Positions 27,413-36,900 of a DNA stretch of 64,000 nt are shown in pieces. The first letter of the stretch is position 1, and every line of letters starts with the position of its first letter. Under the pieces are notes generated by a model. That model was not told the origin of the DNA. It searched no databases and saw nothing but the letters and a program-made list of their open reading frames with translations. The position numbers and the translations under genes are program-made. Source of the DNA: Nitrospira sp. GTDB lineage: Bacteria > Nitrospirota > Nitrospiria > Nitrospirales > Nitrospiraceae. Location of the stretch: contig JALDRG010000014.1 of the NCBI GenBank assembly GCA_031315995.1, positions 33,189-97,188 on the forward strand, written 5' to 3'.

Positions 27413-28158
27413 CGACGTCACGCTCGGATGTTGTCAGGACCCGCTATCGGATTGCCGAGGGCACGCTCATCATCGATCTCGGGACTCGCATGCGTGTGCT
27501 GTCGTCCGCTCCGAAAGGGGGAGGGCTTCGAACCACCCGTTACATCCTGAATCATCAGGTGCCTGCCGATCCTGTTCAACGAGAGGTCTCCGGGCGGCTG
27601 AGTGCGCAGTCGAAGTGGGAACATCCCGCCCTGTATCTGAGGCGAATTGCCGAGGACCTGGGGGTGGACGCTGATTGCGTCGGGCTGATGACGGCGGTGC
27701 CGATGAAACAGGTCGTGACTGTTCGTGATGCCCGGGATGGCATTTGGGTCGAGTGTTTTGCCACGGTTGGGGTGACCAACGCCGTGCGGGCAGGTGAGCC
27801 GCCCAGGCGAGAAGCGGAGCAGACCGATGGCCACCGAGCGGGGACCATCAATCTCATGCTGGTGACGAATGCCTGCCTCGCCGCGTCGGCTCTGGTCTGT
27901 GCCGTGCAGGTGGCGACGGAGAGCAAAACCGGGGTGTTGCGGGACCATGCCGTGCCCAGCTGGACCGGTCATCCCGGTGCGACCGGTACAGGAACGGACG
28001 CGGTGGTGATTGCCTGCGCCCTGCGGGGAGACGGTCCCTGGGCTGACTATGCCGGAACCCATACCACGATCGGTTCCTTGATCGGACGGGTTGTCGCCGA
28101 CTGCATCACACAGGGTCTGGCGCGCGCGACCGTGTGGGCTGCCGCGCATCGCAAGTAA
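27409..28158 (+). CDS. cbiZ: Adenosylcobinamide amidohydrolase
   Basis: Corrinoid remodelling enzyme that cuts the aminopropanol side of adenosylcobinamide (or pseudocobalamin) to give adenosylcobyric acid, allowing the lower ligand to be exchanged. CbiZ motifs are visible: LSSAPKGGGLRTTRYILN, LMTAVPMKQ, GVTNAVRAG, INLMLVTNACL and the final ATGTGTDAVVIAC. It overlaps cobD by 4 bp. Its presence with CbiB and BtuBFCD points to salvage and remodelling of imported corrinoids. Confidence 0.93.
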   Translation: MTTSRSDVVRTRYRIAEGTLIIDLGTRMRVLSSAPKGGGLRTTRYILNHQVPADPVQREVSGRLSAQSKWEHPALYLRRIAEDLGVDADCVGLMTAVPMKQVVTVRDARDGIWVECFATVGVTNAVRAGEPPRREAEQTDGHRAGTINLMLVTNACLAASALVCAVQVATESKTGVLRDHAVPSWTGHPGATGTGTDAVVIACALRGDGPWADYAGTHTTIGSLIGRVVADCITQGLARATVWAAAHRK

Positions 28159-28167
28159 ACGGTCCTC

Positions 28168-29742
28168 ATGCTTATGCCCCATTCTGCTCGTGCCAAAGCT
28201 CTCGCGATTTTGGGTACCGGCTCGGACGTCGGGAAAAGCATGGTCACGTCGGGGCTCTGCCGGATCTTGCATCGGGCCGGTATTCGAGTGGCACCGTTCA
28301 AGGCGCAGAATATGTCGCTGAATTCTTACGTCACGCCGGAAGGCGGTGAGATCGGGCGTGCGCAGGCCTTGCAAGCCGAGGCATGCGGGATTCCTCCCCA
28401 TGTGGATATGAACCCCATTCTGCTCAAACCGGAATCCGATTCCAGGTCGCAGGTCATCGTGCAAGGGAGAGTCTTTGCCACGCGGGAGGCTAAGGCCTAT
28501 TTTGCGCATACCCGGGACGCGGAATTAATGCGTGCGGTGAGGGAAAGTTATGATCGGCTGGCCTCGCAGTATGAGGTCATCGTGATTGAAGGCGCCGGCA
28601 GCGCTGCAGAGGTCAATCTTCGAGATCGCGATCTGGTGAACTGGCCGGTCGTCACCATGGCTGATGCCGGAGTGGTGCTGGTGGGGGACATCGATCGCGG
28701 TGGGGTGTTTGCACAGATCATCGGGACGCTCGACCTCATTACAAGGGAGGAGCGCGATCGGGTATGCGGCATCGTCATCAACAAGTTTCGGGGGGACGCG
28801 ACGCTCTTTGCCGACGGAGTTCGTTTTCTGACGGAGCGGACGGGGATTCCTGTGCTGGGCGTCCTGCCGTTTCTCCGCGACCTGGCGCTCGATCAAGAGG
28901 ACAGTCTTGATGTGGACATCCGTCGACAGATTGCGTTTCAGCCGGACCGTATCAACCTTGCCGTGCTGCTCCTGCCTCACATGAGCAACTTCACCGACTT
29001 CAACACGCTGGCCGAAGAGCCGGATGTGGCCTTGCGATATGCGGCGACACCTGACGAGGCGACCGGAGCGGATGTGATCCTGCTTCCCGGCTCCAAGTCG
29101 ACGCTGATGGATCTTGCCTACCTACGTGCCAAAGGGTTTGAACCGCTCTTGCACGCGCATGTTGATGGTGGGGGAGAGCTGGTCGGTATCTGCGGCGGGT
29201 ATCAAATGTTAGGACGACACATCGCCGATCCTGAAAGGGTCGAATCAGGCGGTAGCGGCGAGGGTTTTGGGCTGCTGCAGGTCACGACGGTCTTGATGCG
29301 CGATAAAATTACTGAGCAGATCGAGGCCTCTGCCTTACACCTCGGATCGACTGCGTTACCGGTGCGCGGTTACTTGATTCACGTGGGGCGAACGCATCGT
29401 CATGCCCATCGACCCTGTTTCGAGCTTCAGCGAGCGGAGCCATCGCCTGACGGACCGGGCGATGCAACAGGGCGGGAGGACGCATGGTTCGATGGCGCGG
29501 TGAGTGATGACGGTTTGGTCTGGGGAACCTACATCCATGGCCTGTTCGATGAGCCCCTGTGCCGCCGCGCCTGGCTGAACCGGGTACGCACGAGAAAGGG
29601 GCTTCCAGCCGTCGATGTGATCTGCTCTCAACGGGTGAGCCACCAGCGACTTGGTGCCCTGGATCGCTGGGCCGATCACGTCGAACAACATCTTGATCTC
29701 GCCGTGATCTGGGCCCTGCTTCGTCAAGGGGGGGCTGTCTAG
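28168..29742 (+). CDS. cbiP: Cobyric acid synthase (glutamine-hydrolysing)
   Basis: Amidates the b, d, e and g side chains to form cobyric acid. N-terminal LGTGSDVGKSMVTSGLCR, FKAQNMSLNSYVTPEGGEIGRAQ and MNPILLKPESDSRSQV are diagnostic; the C-terminal glutaminase domain has GICGGYQMLGR (nucleophile Cys) and GTYIHGLFD (His). At 524 residues it is slightly longer than most homologues. It is the last gene of the operon; a weak hairpin (29779-29794) lies beyond it. Confidence 0.95.
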   Translation: MLMPHSARAKALAILGTGSDVGKSMVTSGLCRILHRAGIRVAPFKAQNMSLNSYVTPEGGEIGRAQALQAEACGIPPHVDMNPILLKPESDSRSQVIVQGRVFATREAKAYFAHTRDAELMRAVRESYDRLASQYEVIVIEGAGSAAEVNLRDRDLVNWPVVTMADAGVVLVGDIDRGGVFAQIIGTLDLITREERDRVCGIVINKFRGDATLFADGVRFLTERTGIPVLGVLPFLRDLALDQEDSLDVDIRRQIAFQPDRINLAVLLLPHMSNFTDFNTLAEEPDVALRYAATPDEATGADVILLPGSKSTLMDLAYLRAKGFEPLLHAHVDGGGELVGICGGYQMLGRHIADPERVESGGSGEGFGLLQVTTVLMRDKITEQIEASALHLGSTALPVRGYLIHVGRTHRHAHRPCFELQRAEPSPDGPGDATGREDAWFDGAVSDDGLVWGTYIHGLFDEPLCRRAWLNRVRTRKGLPAVDVICSQRVSHQRLGALDRWADHVEQHLDLAVIWALLRQGGAV

Positions 29743-30187
29743 CTCGGACTTTCTAGAATATTTGTGGCGCGGTCGAATCCTGCCGCTAGGCGGGACTTTC
29801 TCGTTCGATCTCCTCGACCGACTGCAGCGACTTTGACACTTCGCTTGAAAAGCGACCAAACTTTGGCGCTCCTCTCGAAATCTTGAACAATGGAGTACCC
29901 ACCTTAACCTGCCTGACCATAGTGGATATAGTAGACCGGCCACACATAATCATACGCAAAATCGCCGACTTCATTCATTCCAGCTCATCCCGCTCCAAGA
30001 TCCTAAGTAATTGTTTTATTTGGCACCAATCGTGCATTAACGAAGCCGAGGCTACACAGCCTTTGCGCGACTCCATCAGTGCATAAAATTGTCAGCTGCG
30101 AATTTTGCGCTATCTTTAACAGAGAATTGGCTGAGTTAGGGGTATTGGATTCGGCAGGGAGATTAGAGGCAGGCAGGAGGAGGCGGT
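29743..30187 (+). other. 445-bp intergenic region before the chemosensory cluster
   Basis: No convincing gene. A 6-bp hairpin CCTGCC-GCTA-GGCGGG at 29779-29794 followed by ACTTTCT may end cbiP transcription weakly. The second half is clearly more AT-rich than the surrounding genes and holds the sigma-54-like site at 30021-30036. The final AGGCAGGAGGAGGCGG is the ribosome site of the next gene. Confidence 0.6.
30021..30036 (+). promoter_or_regulatory. Sigma-54 (RpoN)-type promoter
   Basis: TGGCAC-CAATC-GTGCA matches the TGGCAC-N5-TTGCA consensus with one mismatch, and keeps the strict GG-N10-GC spacing (GG at 30022, GC at 30034). The predicted start near 30047 leaves a leader of about 140 bases. 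An RpoN site would mean the cluster needs an enhancer-binding activator. No experimental support. Confidence 0.6.
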
Positions 30188-30922
30188 ATGGCGAATCATT
30201 TCATTAAAATAATCGTAGCGGTGACACTCACGGTCTCCTGTATGGGCGTGGCCGCTCCCGCGTGGGCCAATACCGAGGTGGAAACGGCTGAGTTACTCAT
30301 CAAGTTGTTACAGGTCGGTCGTGCAGTCATTTCAGACCACCAGGCCACGATAAACGATGCCAGCAAGGGCGACAAGGGGTTTACCAGCGACTTTGTCTCC
30401 AACCAGGTGATTGAACGGTTCCGCAAAGCCACCAAGATCGATCTGAGCCGTCCGAGCGCCGTTCCGCAAGCGCCGCTCTTTCTCGCCATGGTGGAATCTG
30501 AGAAAGAAGTCATCGAAGAGGCTCAGCCCGTCATTAACAAGCAGGGAGTGGGCTTCAAGGGGATGATCCCCGCCGTCTTCGCTCGCAAGTCAGGGGAGCG
30601 CTTCTACCGCAAGACTGGAATTCGTGTGAAGTTGACCGGCACGGACTACCGGTTTCCCGGTAACCGGCCGGATGATTTTGAATCGGAAGTGTTGAGAATT
30701 TTTGCCGACACACGCCATCCGAAAGGCCAGCCGTACAGCAAGGCCACCATGTTGGACGGCAAGCCGGTGCTGCGCATGATGGATCCGGAATATGCCGCGG
30801 CCACATGTTTGGGTTGTCATGGTAATCCGAAAGGAGAGCGTGACATCACGGGCGCCAAGAAAGAAGGGTGGCACGAAGGCGATCTGGCTGGTGCGATCAG
30901 CATTGTGATCCCCATGCGGTAG
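30188..30922 (+). CDS. Secreted monoheme c protein with DUF3365 (Tll0287-like) domain
   Basis: 244-residue exported protein: signal peptide of about 28 residues ending AWA-NT, then a DUF3365 sensor-like domain covering the rest. A single heme c attachment site CLGCH lies near residue 212, in the position usual for this family. The domain is known as a soluble heme protein and as an extracytoplasmic sensor module fused to kinases and receptors. Here it is free and heads a chemosensory operon, so a periplasmic redox or gas sensor feeding the receptor at 31998 is an attractive inference. The ribosome site GGAGGAGG is very strong. Confidence 0.85.
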   Translation: MANHFIKIIVAVTLTVSCMGVAAPAWANTEVETAELLIKLLQVGRAVISDHQATINDASKGDKGFTSDFVSNQVIERFRKATKIDLSRPSAVPQAPLFLAMVESEKEVIEEAQPVINKQGVGFKGMIPAVFARKSGERFYRKTGIRVKLTGTDYRFPGNRPDDFESEVLRIFADTRHPKGQPYSKATMLDGKPVLRMMDPEYAAATCLGCHGNPKGERDITGAKKEGWHEGDLAGAISIVIPMR

Positions 30923-30989
30923 TCGAAACCGCCTGGTTCGACAGTCTTTGCCTCGCACACATTTAGCTGGTTTAAAGGGGGACGTACTT

Positions 30990-31352
30990 ATGAGCAAGAT
31001 CGTTGTGGTCGATGATTCGTATGCAGAACTGCAGTTGATCGAAGGCTATCTCAAGTCTGCCAATCATACCGTCGTGTCGTATCCGAATACCGATAAACTC
31101 GAGGATAAGTTGGCGGTGGATAAGCCGGATCTGATCGTCCTGGACGTGGTGATGCCTGGGCGCAACGGGTTTCAAACCTGCCGCGATCTGAAAAACGATG
31201 ATCGCTTCAAAGCCATTCCGATCGTGCTCTGCACCTCCAAGGGACAGGAAAGCGATAAATTTTGGGGTCAACAGCAGGGCGCGAACGGGTATGTCGTGAA
31301 GCCGTTCAAAGCTGAAGATCTGGTGGTCGCCGTCAAGCGGGCATTGAACTAA
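30990..31352 (+). CDS. Single-domain response regulator, PilH/PixH type
   Basis: CheY-like receiver of 120 residues. The acidic pocket VVDDSYAE, phosphoacceptor Asp in LIVLDVVMPG, conserved Thr in LCTSKGQ and Lys in VVKPF are all present. The sequence CTSKGQESDKFWGQQQGA is characteristic of the PilH/PixH group in type IV pilus and phototaxis systems rather than flagellar CheY. The ATG at 30990 follows AAAGGGGG. It is 3 bp from the cheW gene. Confidence 0.92.
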   Translation: MSKIVVVDDSYAELQLIEGYLKSANHTVVSYPNTDKLEDKLAVDKPDLIVLDVVMPGRNGFQTCRDLKNDDRFKAIPIVLCTSKGQESDKFWGQQQGANGYVVKPFKAEDLVVAVKRALN

Positions 31353-31355
31353 CCC

Positions 31356-31901
31356 ATGAGCGACGTTCCAACGATCCACACTCAATCCTCCGAGTCATCT
31401 CCGGCTCCCGGATCCTCCGGCTCATCGAGGTCTCCCGCCGCGACGATCGAAGGCCCACTGCGTATGTGCGTATTGACGCTGGGGAGCGAATTGTTTGCTA
31501 TCGATCTCCGCCATGTGAGCGAGGTGTTCGAGGTGGAGTCCGTGACCGTCGTTCCCGGTATGCCCAGTCTGCTGACTGGAGTAACCAACCTTCGGGGCAC
31601 GGTCATTACGCTGGTCGACCTGCGAGGGACTCTCGGTCTGTCCGTGACCGATGCCGCGTTGCCCTTCGCGGTGGTGATTCGTCATGGCACAAGACAGGTC
31701 GGCGTGCTTGTCGAGCACGTTCCTGAGATTCACAGCGTCAATCCTGAGCACCTGTTGCCGGCCCTGCAAGCAGGACCGGCGGGGGCGCGTCCTTGTGTGT
31801 CCGCGGTGCTTCGTCTGGATTCGCGTCTGAGCGGGGTGCTGGAGATTCCGCAAGTGTTTGCACAGGTTGACGGAGGCAGTGCGACATTGTCGATGGCGTA
31901 A
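31356..31901 (+). CDS. CheW-like coupling protein (PilI/PixI position)
   Basis: Couples receptor to histidine kinase. A Ser/Pro-rich N-terminal tail of about 28 residues precedes a CheW domain: MCVLTLGSELFAIDLRHVSEVFEVESVTVVPG, then LLTGVTNLRGTVITLVDLRGTLGL, all typical. It is placed between the regulator and the receptor, the same order as pixH-I-J-L in cyanobacteria. 181 residues. Confidence 0.92.
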   Translation: MSDVPTIHTQSSESSPAPGSSGSSRSPAATIEGPLRMCVLTLGSELFAIDLRHVSEVFEVESVTVVPGMPSLLTGVTNLRGTVITLVDLRGTLGLSVTDAALPFAVVIRHGTRQVGVLVEHVPEIHSVNPEHLLPALQAGPAGARPCVSAVLRLDSRLSGVLEIPQVFAQVDGGSATLSMA

Positions 31902-31997
31902 ACAGCAGAGACGTGGATCATCGCGGGCCTACATCACCGGAGATTGTGCGACCGGCCACCGGACGTTGAGGGAAGCAGCAACAAGGAGGAGCGCAGC

Positions 31998-33872
31998 ATG
32001 ATCGGGCAAGGCGTCACGAATCGATTCCAGGACATGAAAACAAAGACGAAGCTGCTGGTCAGTTTCGGTCTCGTGAGTGTCATCATCATGATCATGGCCA
32101 GCGTCGGTGTGTTCACCCTGCGCCAGCTCAGCAGTCAGTCGCAAACGGTCTATGCAGACTACACGGTGCCGCTGGCCGAATTTGCCCAGATGGGAACAGC
32201 GTTGACGAAACATCACCAGATTCTGTTGGACGTGGCTGCGTCGACCAAACAGGCCGACTTCGCACAGGATGTCACCAAGCTGTCGCCCCTGAAGGCCGAG
32301 ATCGACAAGGTGGTGAATAACTATAAGCGCACGACCTTGCGCATGTCGCGATCAGGCCGGGATGAGATGAAGGACCTGACTCTGTTTGAGCCGGCCTTGA
32401 AAAAATACTTCCAGGAGGCCGATGGCGCGTTGAGCGCCATGGCGGACAGTTTCGATCGAAACCTCCTCTCGTCGGGGCAGGCCGAGCAAATGCGCGCCTT
32501 GGGTGTTCTGGCCTTGACGGTCAATCTGACGCCGGCGTTCGAAAACGCCGTGAAACGTCATAACGAGCAGGTCACTACCATCGAGGCGGTCGCCAAAGAC
32601 CTCAACGACGACGCGCAATCCCTGGCCACGAGCGGTACCCTTATTCTGGCCACCGGCGGCCTGGTTGCCGTGGCGCTCGGAGTGTTCGTCGGATACATTT
32701 TGGCCTCCTTCCTGTCCCGCAGCATTACGCACATCGCCAACGTCGCGACGCAGGCCGCCGGCGGCAATCTGCAAGCCCGCGCGAAAATTCAATCGCGCGA
32801 TGAGTTGGGCCAGATGGCCACGGCGTTCAACTCTATGCTCGATCGTATTACGGCCCTGGTCTCGACGGAGGAAGAGCGTGACCTCATGCAGAAACGCCTC
32901 ATGCAATTCCTCGTGTTGGTCTCCGAAGTCGGTAAAGGAGACTTGACCAAGCGAGGTGAAGTGACGGCCGACGTGTTCGGTAATCTTGCGGACGGTTTTA
33001 ATCTCATGATCGCGCGGTTCGGACAATTGTTGAAACAGGTGCGTGAGGCGGCGGATCGGGTGAACAAGTCAGCCGGTACGTTGAGAGATTCAGCCGGTCA
33101 CATGTCCGGAACAGCCAGGACACAGGCGGAAGAGTCTGTGCGTACCCTGGGCGCAGTCGAACAGTTGGCCGCCGGCATGCGTCAAGTGGCCACTACGGCC
33201 GGCGCGTCGTCCGATTCCGCCAAGCAGGTGCTGTCGGCGACGGAACGAGGTAACGTTGCGGTGCAGGAAACCGTGCGCGACATGCAGAGCATTCGATCTT
33301 CAGTACAACGCATGTCCAAGCAGGTGAAGGGCCTCGGCGACCGGTCACTTGAAATTTCCCAGATCGTCTCGACGATCCGCGATATCGCCAATCAAACGAA
33401 CTTGCTTGCGCTCAACGCCGCCATCGAAGCGGCAGGCGCCGGTGAAGCCGGCGCGCGATTTGCCGTCGTCGCCGACCAAGTCAGAAAGCTGGCGGAAAGT
33501 TCCACGCAAGCGACGCGCGAAATCGCGGACCTCGTGAAAGTGATTCAAACGGAAACGCAGGACGCGGTGGTGGCCATGGAACATGAAACGCAGGCGGTGG
33601 AAGCCGGATCAGCTTCGGCTCTCCGGACCGGCGACGTGTTCGCTGAAATTTCAGACATTGCGAAACGCTCCTCTGAGTTGGCCCAGAATATCGCGAGCGC
33701 AGCATCGGAACAGACCGCCTCGACGGAAAAAGTCGGTCGCGCTATTAAGGAGTTTACCGGCGGCGCCGTGGCGACGCAACGGCAGACAGACTCAACACGA
33801 CTCACGATCGAGGATATGGCGAAGTTAGCCGAAGGGCTGAACTCCTCGGTCGCTCAGTTCAAACTCGCGTAG
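31998..33872 (+). CDS. Methyl-accepting chemotaxis protein, PilJ-like
   Basis: Inner-membrane chemoreceptor of 624 residues. TM1 at about residues 16-38, a four-helix-bundle periplasmic domain, TM2 near 215-240, then a HAMP domain and a second HAMP-like unit ([31 protein letters not shown]) as in PilJ. The signalling tip has [45 protein letters not shown] in full. No CheR-tethering pentapeptide is at the C-terminus (SSVAQFKLA). The ATG at 31998 follows AAGGAGGAG. No cheR or cheB gene is found in the window. Confidence 0.93.
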   Translation: MIGQGVTNRFQDMKTKTKLLVSFGLVSVIIMIMASVGVFTLRQLSSQSQTVYADYTVPLAEFAQMGTALTKHHQILLDVAASTKQADFAQDVTKLSPLKAEIDKVVNNYKRTTLRMSRSGRDEMKDLTLFEPALKKYFQEADGALSAMADSFDRNLLSSGQAEQMRALGVLALTVNLTPAFENAVKRHNEQVTTIEAVAKDLNDDAQSLATSGTLILATGGLVAVALGVFVGYILASFLSRSITHIANVATQAAGGNLQARAKIQSRDELGQMATAFNSMLDRITALVSTEEERDLMQKRLMQFLVLVSEVGKGDLTKRGEVTADVFGNLADGFNLMIARFGQLLKQVREAADRVNKSAGTLRDSAGHMSGTARTQAEESVRTLGAVEQLAAGMRQVATTAGASSDSAKQVLSATERGNVAVQETVRDMQSIRSSVQRMSKQVKGLGDRSLEISQIVSTIRDIANQTNLLALNAAIEAAGAGEAGARFAVVADQVRKLAESSTQATREIADLVKVIQTETQDAVVAMEHETQAVEAGSASALRTGDVFAEISDIAKRSSELAQNIASAASEQTASTEKVGRAIKEFTGGAVATQRQTDSTRLTIEDMAKLAEGLNSSVAQFKLA

Positions 33873-33924
33873 AGGAACTCTGGAAGAGCGGTGATGTCTC
33901 TCCGCTCGGATGTTGAGTGGGTCA

Positions 33925-36900
33925 ATGAGCACTGATTTTGATCACGACCAGCTGCTGGACATTTTCCTCGCCGAGGCCGACGACGATATGGGGCGGTTTT
34001 GGAGGGCGTTGCATCCCCAGGGGAAGGCGCATCCGGAGCCGGGCGACGTGGCCGAGTTTTATACGGTCGGCCACAAGGTGAAAGGCGCGGCGCTCTTGTA
34101 CGGATTCGACGGCCTTGGCCAGCTTGGCGCGTTGCTGGAGGAAACCCTGGAGCGAATTCAGGAGATTCCTCCAGCGCGATGGCCCGCGGTGTTGCAATTG
34201 ATTCGAGACATCGTGGCCTCTTTCCGTACGCAGGTCGCGGAGATCGGGCGGGGAGGAGGCGAAGACCAGTCCGTTGTGGAAGATTTCGTGCGGCGTTGTG
34301 CGGAGTCGTTGCCGTCTCCCTCCGCTGAGGCGTCGGCGGATTCCGCGCAGACCGTGGTGGAACCGGAAGACGACTATCTCATTCCCGCCCTGGATGATGA
34401 AGTGCTCGGATACTTTTCGCCGGAGGCTGAAGAATATCTCACGACGATACAGACACTGTTGCTTCGCCTGGAAGATGATCCGCATGAGGCCGAGACGATT
34501 CATCAACTCTATCGGGTCGCCCATACACTGAAAGGATCGGCCTATACCGTTGGATTTCAGGCTGTGGGAGACGTGGCTCATCCGATCGAAACATGTATGA
34601 CTGCCGTTCGAGAGGGCGCGGTGGCGATCGCTCCGGACTGGATCGCCATCCTCCGGCAGGCGGTGGAGGTGATCCGTTCTCTGATGGCGCGCGATGCGCA
34701 ACAGCTGCCTCGGTTGCGGAAGGAGCTACCTCGCATCACGACATTGCTTCGCGAATTGGAGCGTGGCGTGAGCCAGGTTCAGGCCACGGTTCCTGTGCCG
34801 AGTCAGAATGACGAGAGGCCCGTGCAAGAGATCGTGTCCGCCGGAATCCCCGTCGCCGATGCTCCCGTTCAAGTCATGAGCGCGGCCCATTCGAACGAAC
34901 TCTCCGAAGCCTATCTGATTCCTGCGCTCGATCCGGAAGTGATGTCGTACTTCGCGCCGGAAGCGCAGGAGTATTTGGAAAGTCTTGAAGCCGACTTGTT
35001 ACGGGTCGACAAGGATGCGGCCAATCCTGAGACGATTCATCAACTCTTTCGCACGGCCCATACGTTGAAAGGGTCAGCTTACACCGTCGGGTTTCAGGCC
35101 ATTGGAGATTTGACTCACCACATTGAAGATTTCATGGGCGCCGTTCGCGAGGGACAGATAGAACTCTTGCCCCCCCATACAGATTTGTTGTTGCGCACGA
35201 TCGATGTCATTCGCGCCTTGATGCGCCGCGATCCTTCCATGTTGGGGCGTACGAGGCAGCAATTTGCAACCGCGTTACAAGAGGTGAAACAGTTGGGGCA
35301 ATCGCAATTGGTTCCGAATGAGAGCCAACCTGCCCTGTCCTCGACGCTCGAGCCTTCCGGTGTCGAATCGACGCGCGAAGCGGCCGGCGACGAGCCGGTC
35401 AAGGCTGCCGAGGGAAAAACCGGAGAAGACCGTGAGGTCATCCGGGTCAGTCGTGATCGTCTGGAACGTCTGCTGAATCTGGTCGGTGAATTGGTCATCG
35501 ATCGCGGACGTCTCGAACAGAGACTGCGCACGCTGGATCAACTTGCCTCGCAAGTACTGGCCAACAAGAATCGGTTGACTGAAGCGGTGCGAACGTTCGA
35601 GGACAAGCATACCTTCTCCTTTCAACCGGCTCCCACGTCACAGGGTGAGGACGTGCCACAAGGGTTTCCGGGGTCCGGTGATTTCGGCAGCTTAGAGTTC
35701 GACAAGTACGACGACTTCAACATTCTGGCCAGGCGTATCAACGAGGTGACGGCGGACATCACCGAGTCGATGTCGCAGTTGAGCGGATCGATACATCGCG
35801 CTCAAGACGACATGGGGTCGTTGCAGCAGTTGACGCTGGGTATGCGCGATGAAATCGCTCGCGCCCGCATGGTGCCGATCGGGACGCCCTTTACGCGATT
35901 TCGACGTGCGGCCCGTGAGATGGCCCGGGCTACGGGAAAAGAAGTCAATCTGGTGACGTCCGGTGAACATACCGAAATCGACACCGGCGTCGTCGAGCGT
36001 CTGGTCGATCCGCTGGTGCATTTAGTCAGGAATGCGGTGTACCACGGAATTGAGCCGGCGGGGATCCGCCGCAGTCAAGGCAAGCCGGCGGCCGGGACGA
36101 TCTATCTTCATGCCGCGCATCGAGGGAACTCGGTGCTCATCGAAGTTGAAGACGACGGTGCAGGCCTCGACATCGCCAAGATCAAGGCCAAAGCCGTCAA
36201 GCTGGGCCTCGTGAGGCACGATGTCGCGGAAAGCTTGCCGGAGAGCGAAGTCATTAAGTTTATTTTCCTCCCTGGATTCTCCACCGCCGAGGCCGTCGGG
36301 GACCAAGCAGGCCGGGGCGTCGGGATGGATGTCGTGAAGCGGGTCATCGAGACGATGAACGGCCACATCGAAGTGGAATCGGTGCAGGGGCAAGGCACGA
36401 AATTTACCATGCACTTGCCGTTGACGCTGTTGATCGCGACAGCGTTGCTGGTTCGTGTCGGGAAGGAACGGTACGCGATTCCTCTCCCGAGCGTGCGCGA
36501 AGTCACGATGCCCACGGCGTCGACAGTCCAGCAGATGGGGGATCGTTCCGTGTTGCAGATCGGCGACGAAGCGATCGAAGTGTATCCGCTCGGGTGTCTC
36601 ATTCGTCGCGACGCGGGCCGCATCGATGGGTCGACACCGGTGGTGGTTGTGCGGACCTCGACCGGTGCGCTTGGTTGTGGGGTCGATGAGTTGCTGGGAC
36701 GACAAGAAATCGTCATCAAATCGTTGGGATCGTTGAAGCCGTATGAACGATCCGTGTTTGGCGGCGCGACCATCGATCCGGAGGGACGTGTCGTGCTTGT
36801 CCTGGACGTCAGCCGATTAACGACGCGTGAGTATAATGAAGCGGTGTCGATCGAACATCAGGAGAGCGGGTCGATGCTTGACGGGCCGGTGCAGGCGGCT

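Noticed and set aside
33922..34701. Long antisense ORF of 259 codons opposite the ChpA-like gene
   Set aside because: It is a shadow in a GC-rich coding region. The + strand frame carries full Hpt motifs, and the antisense product has no domain character.
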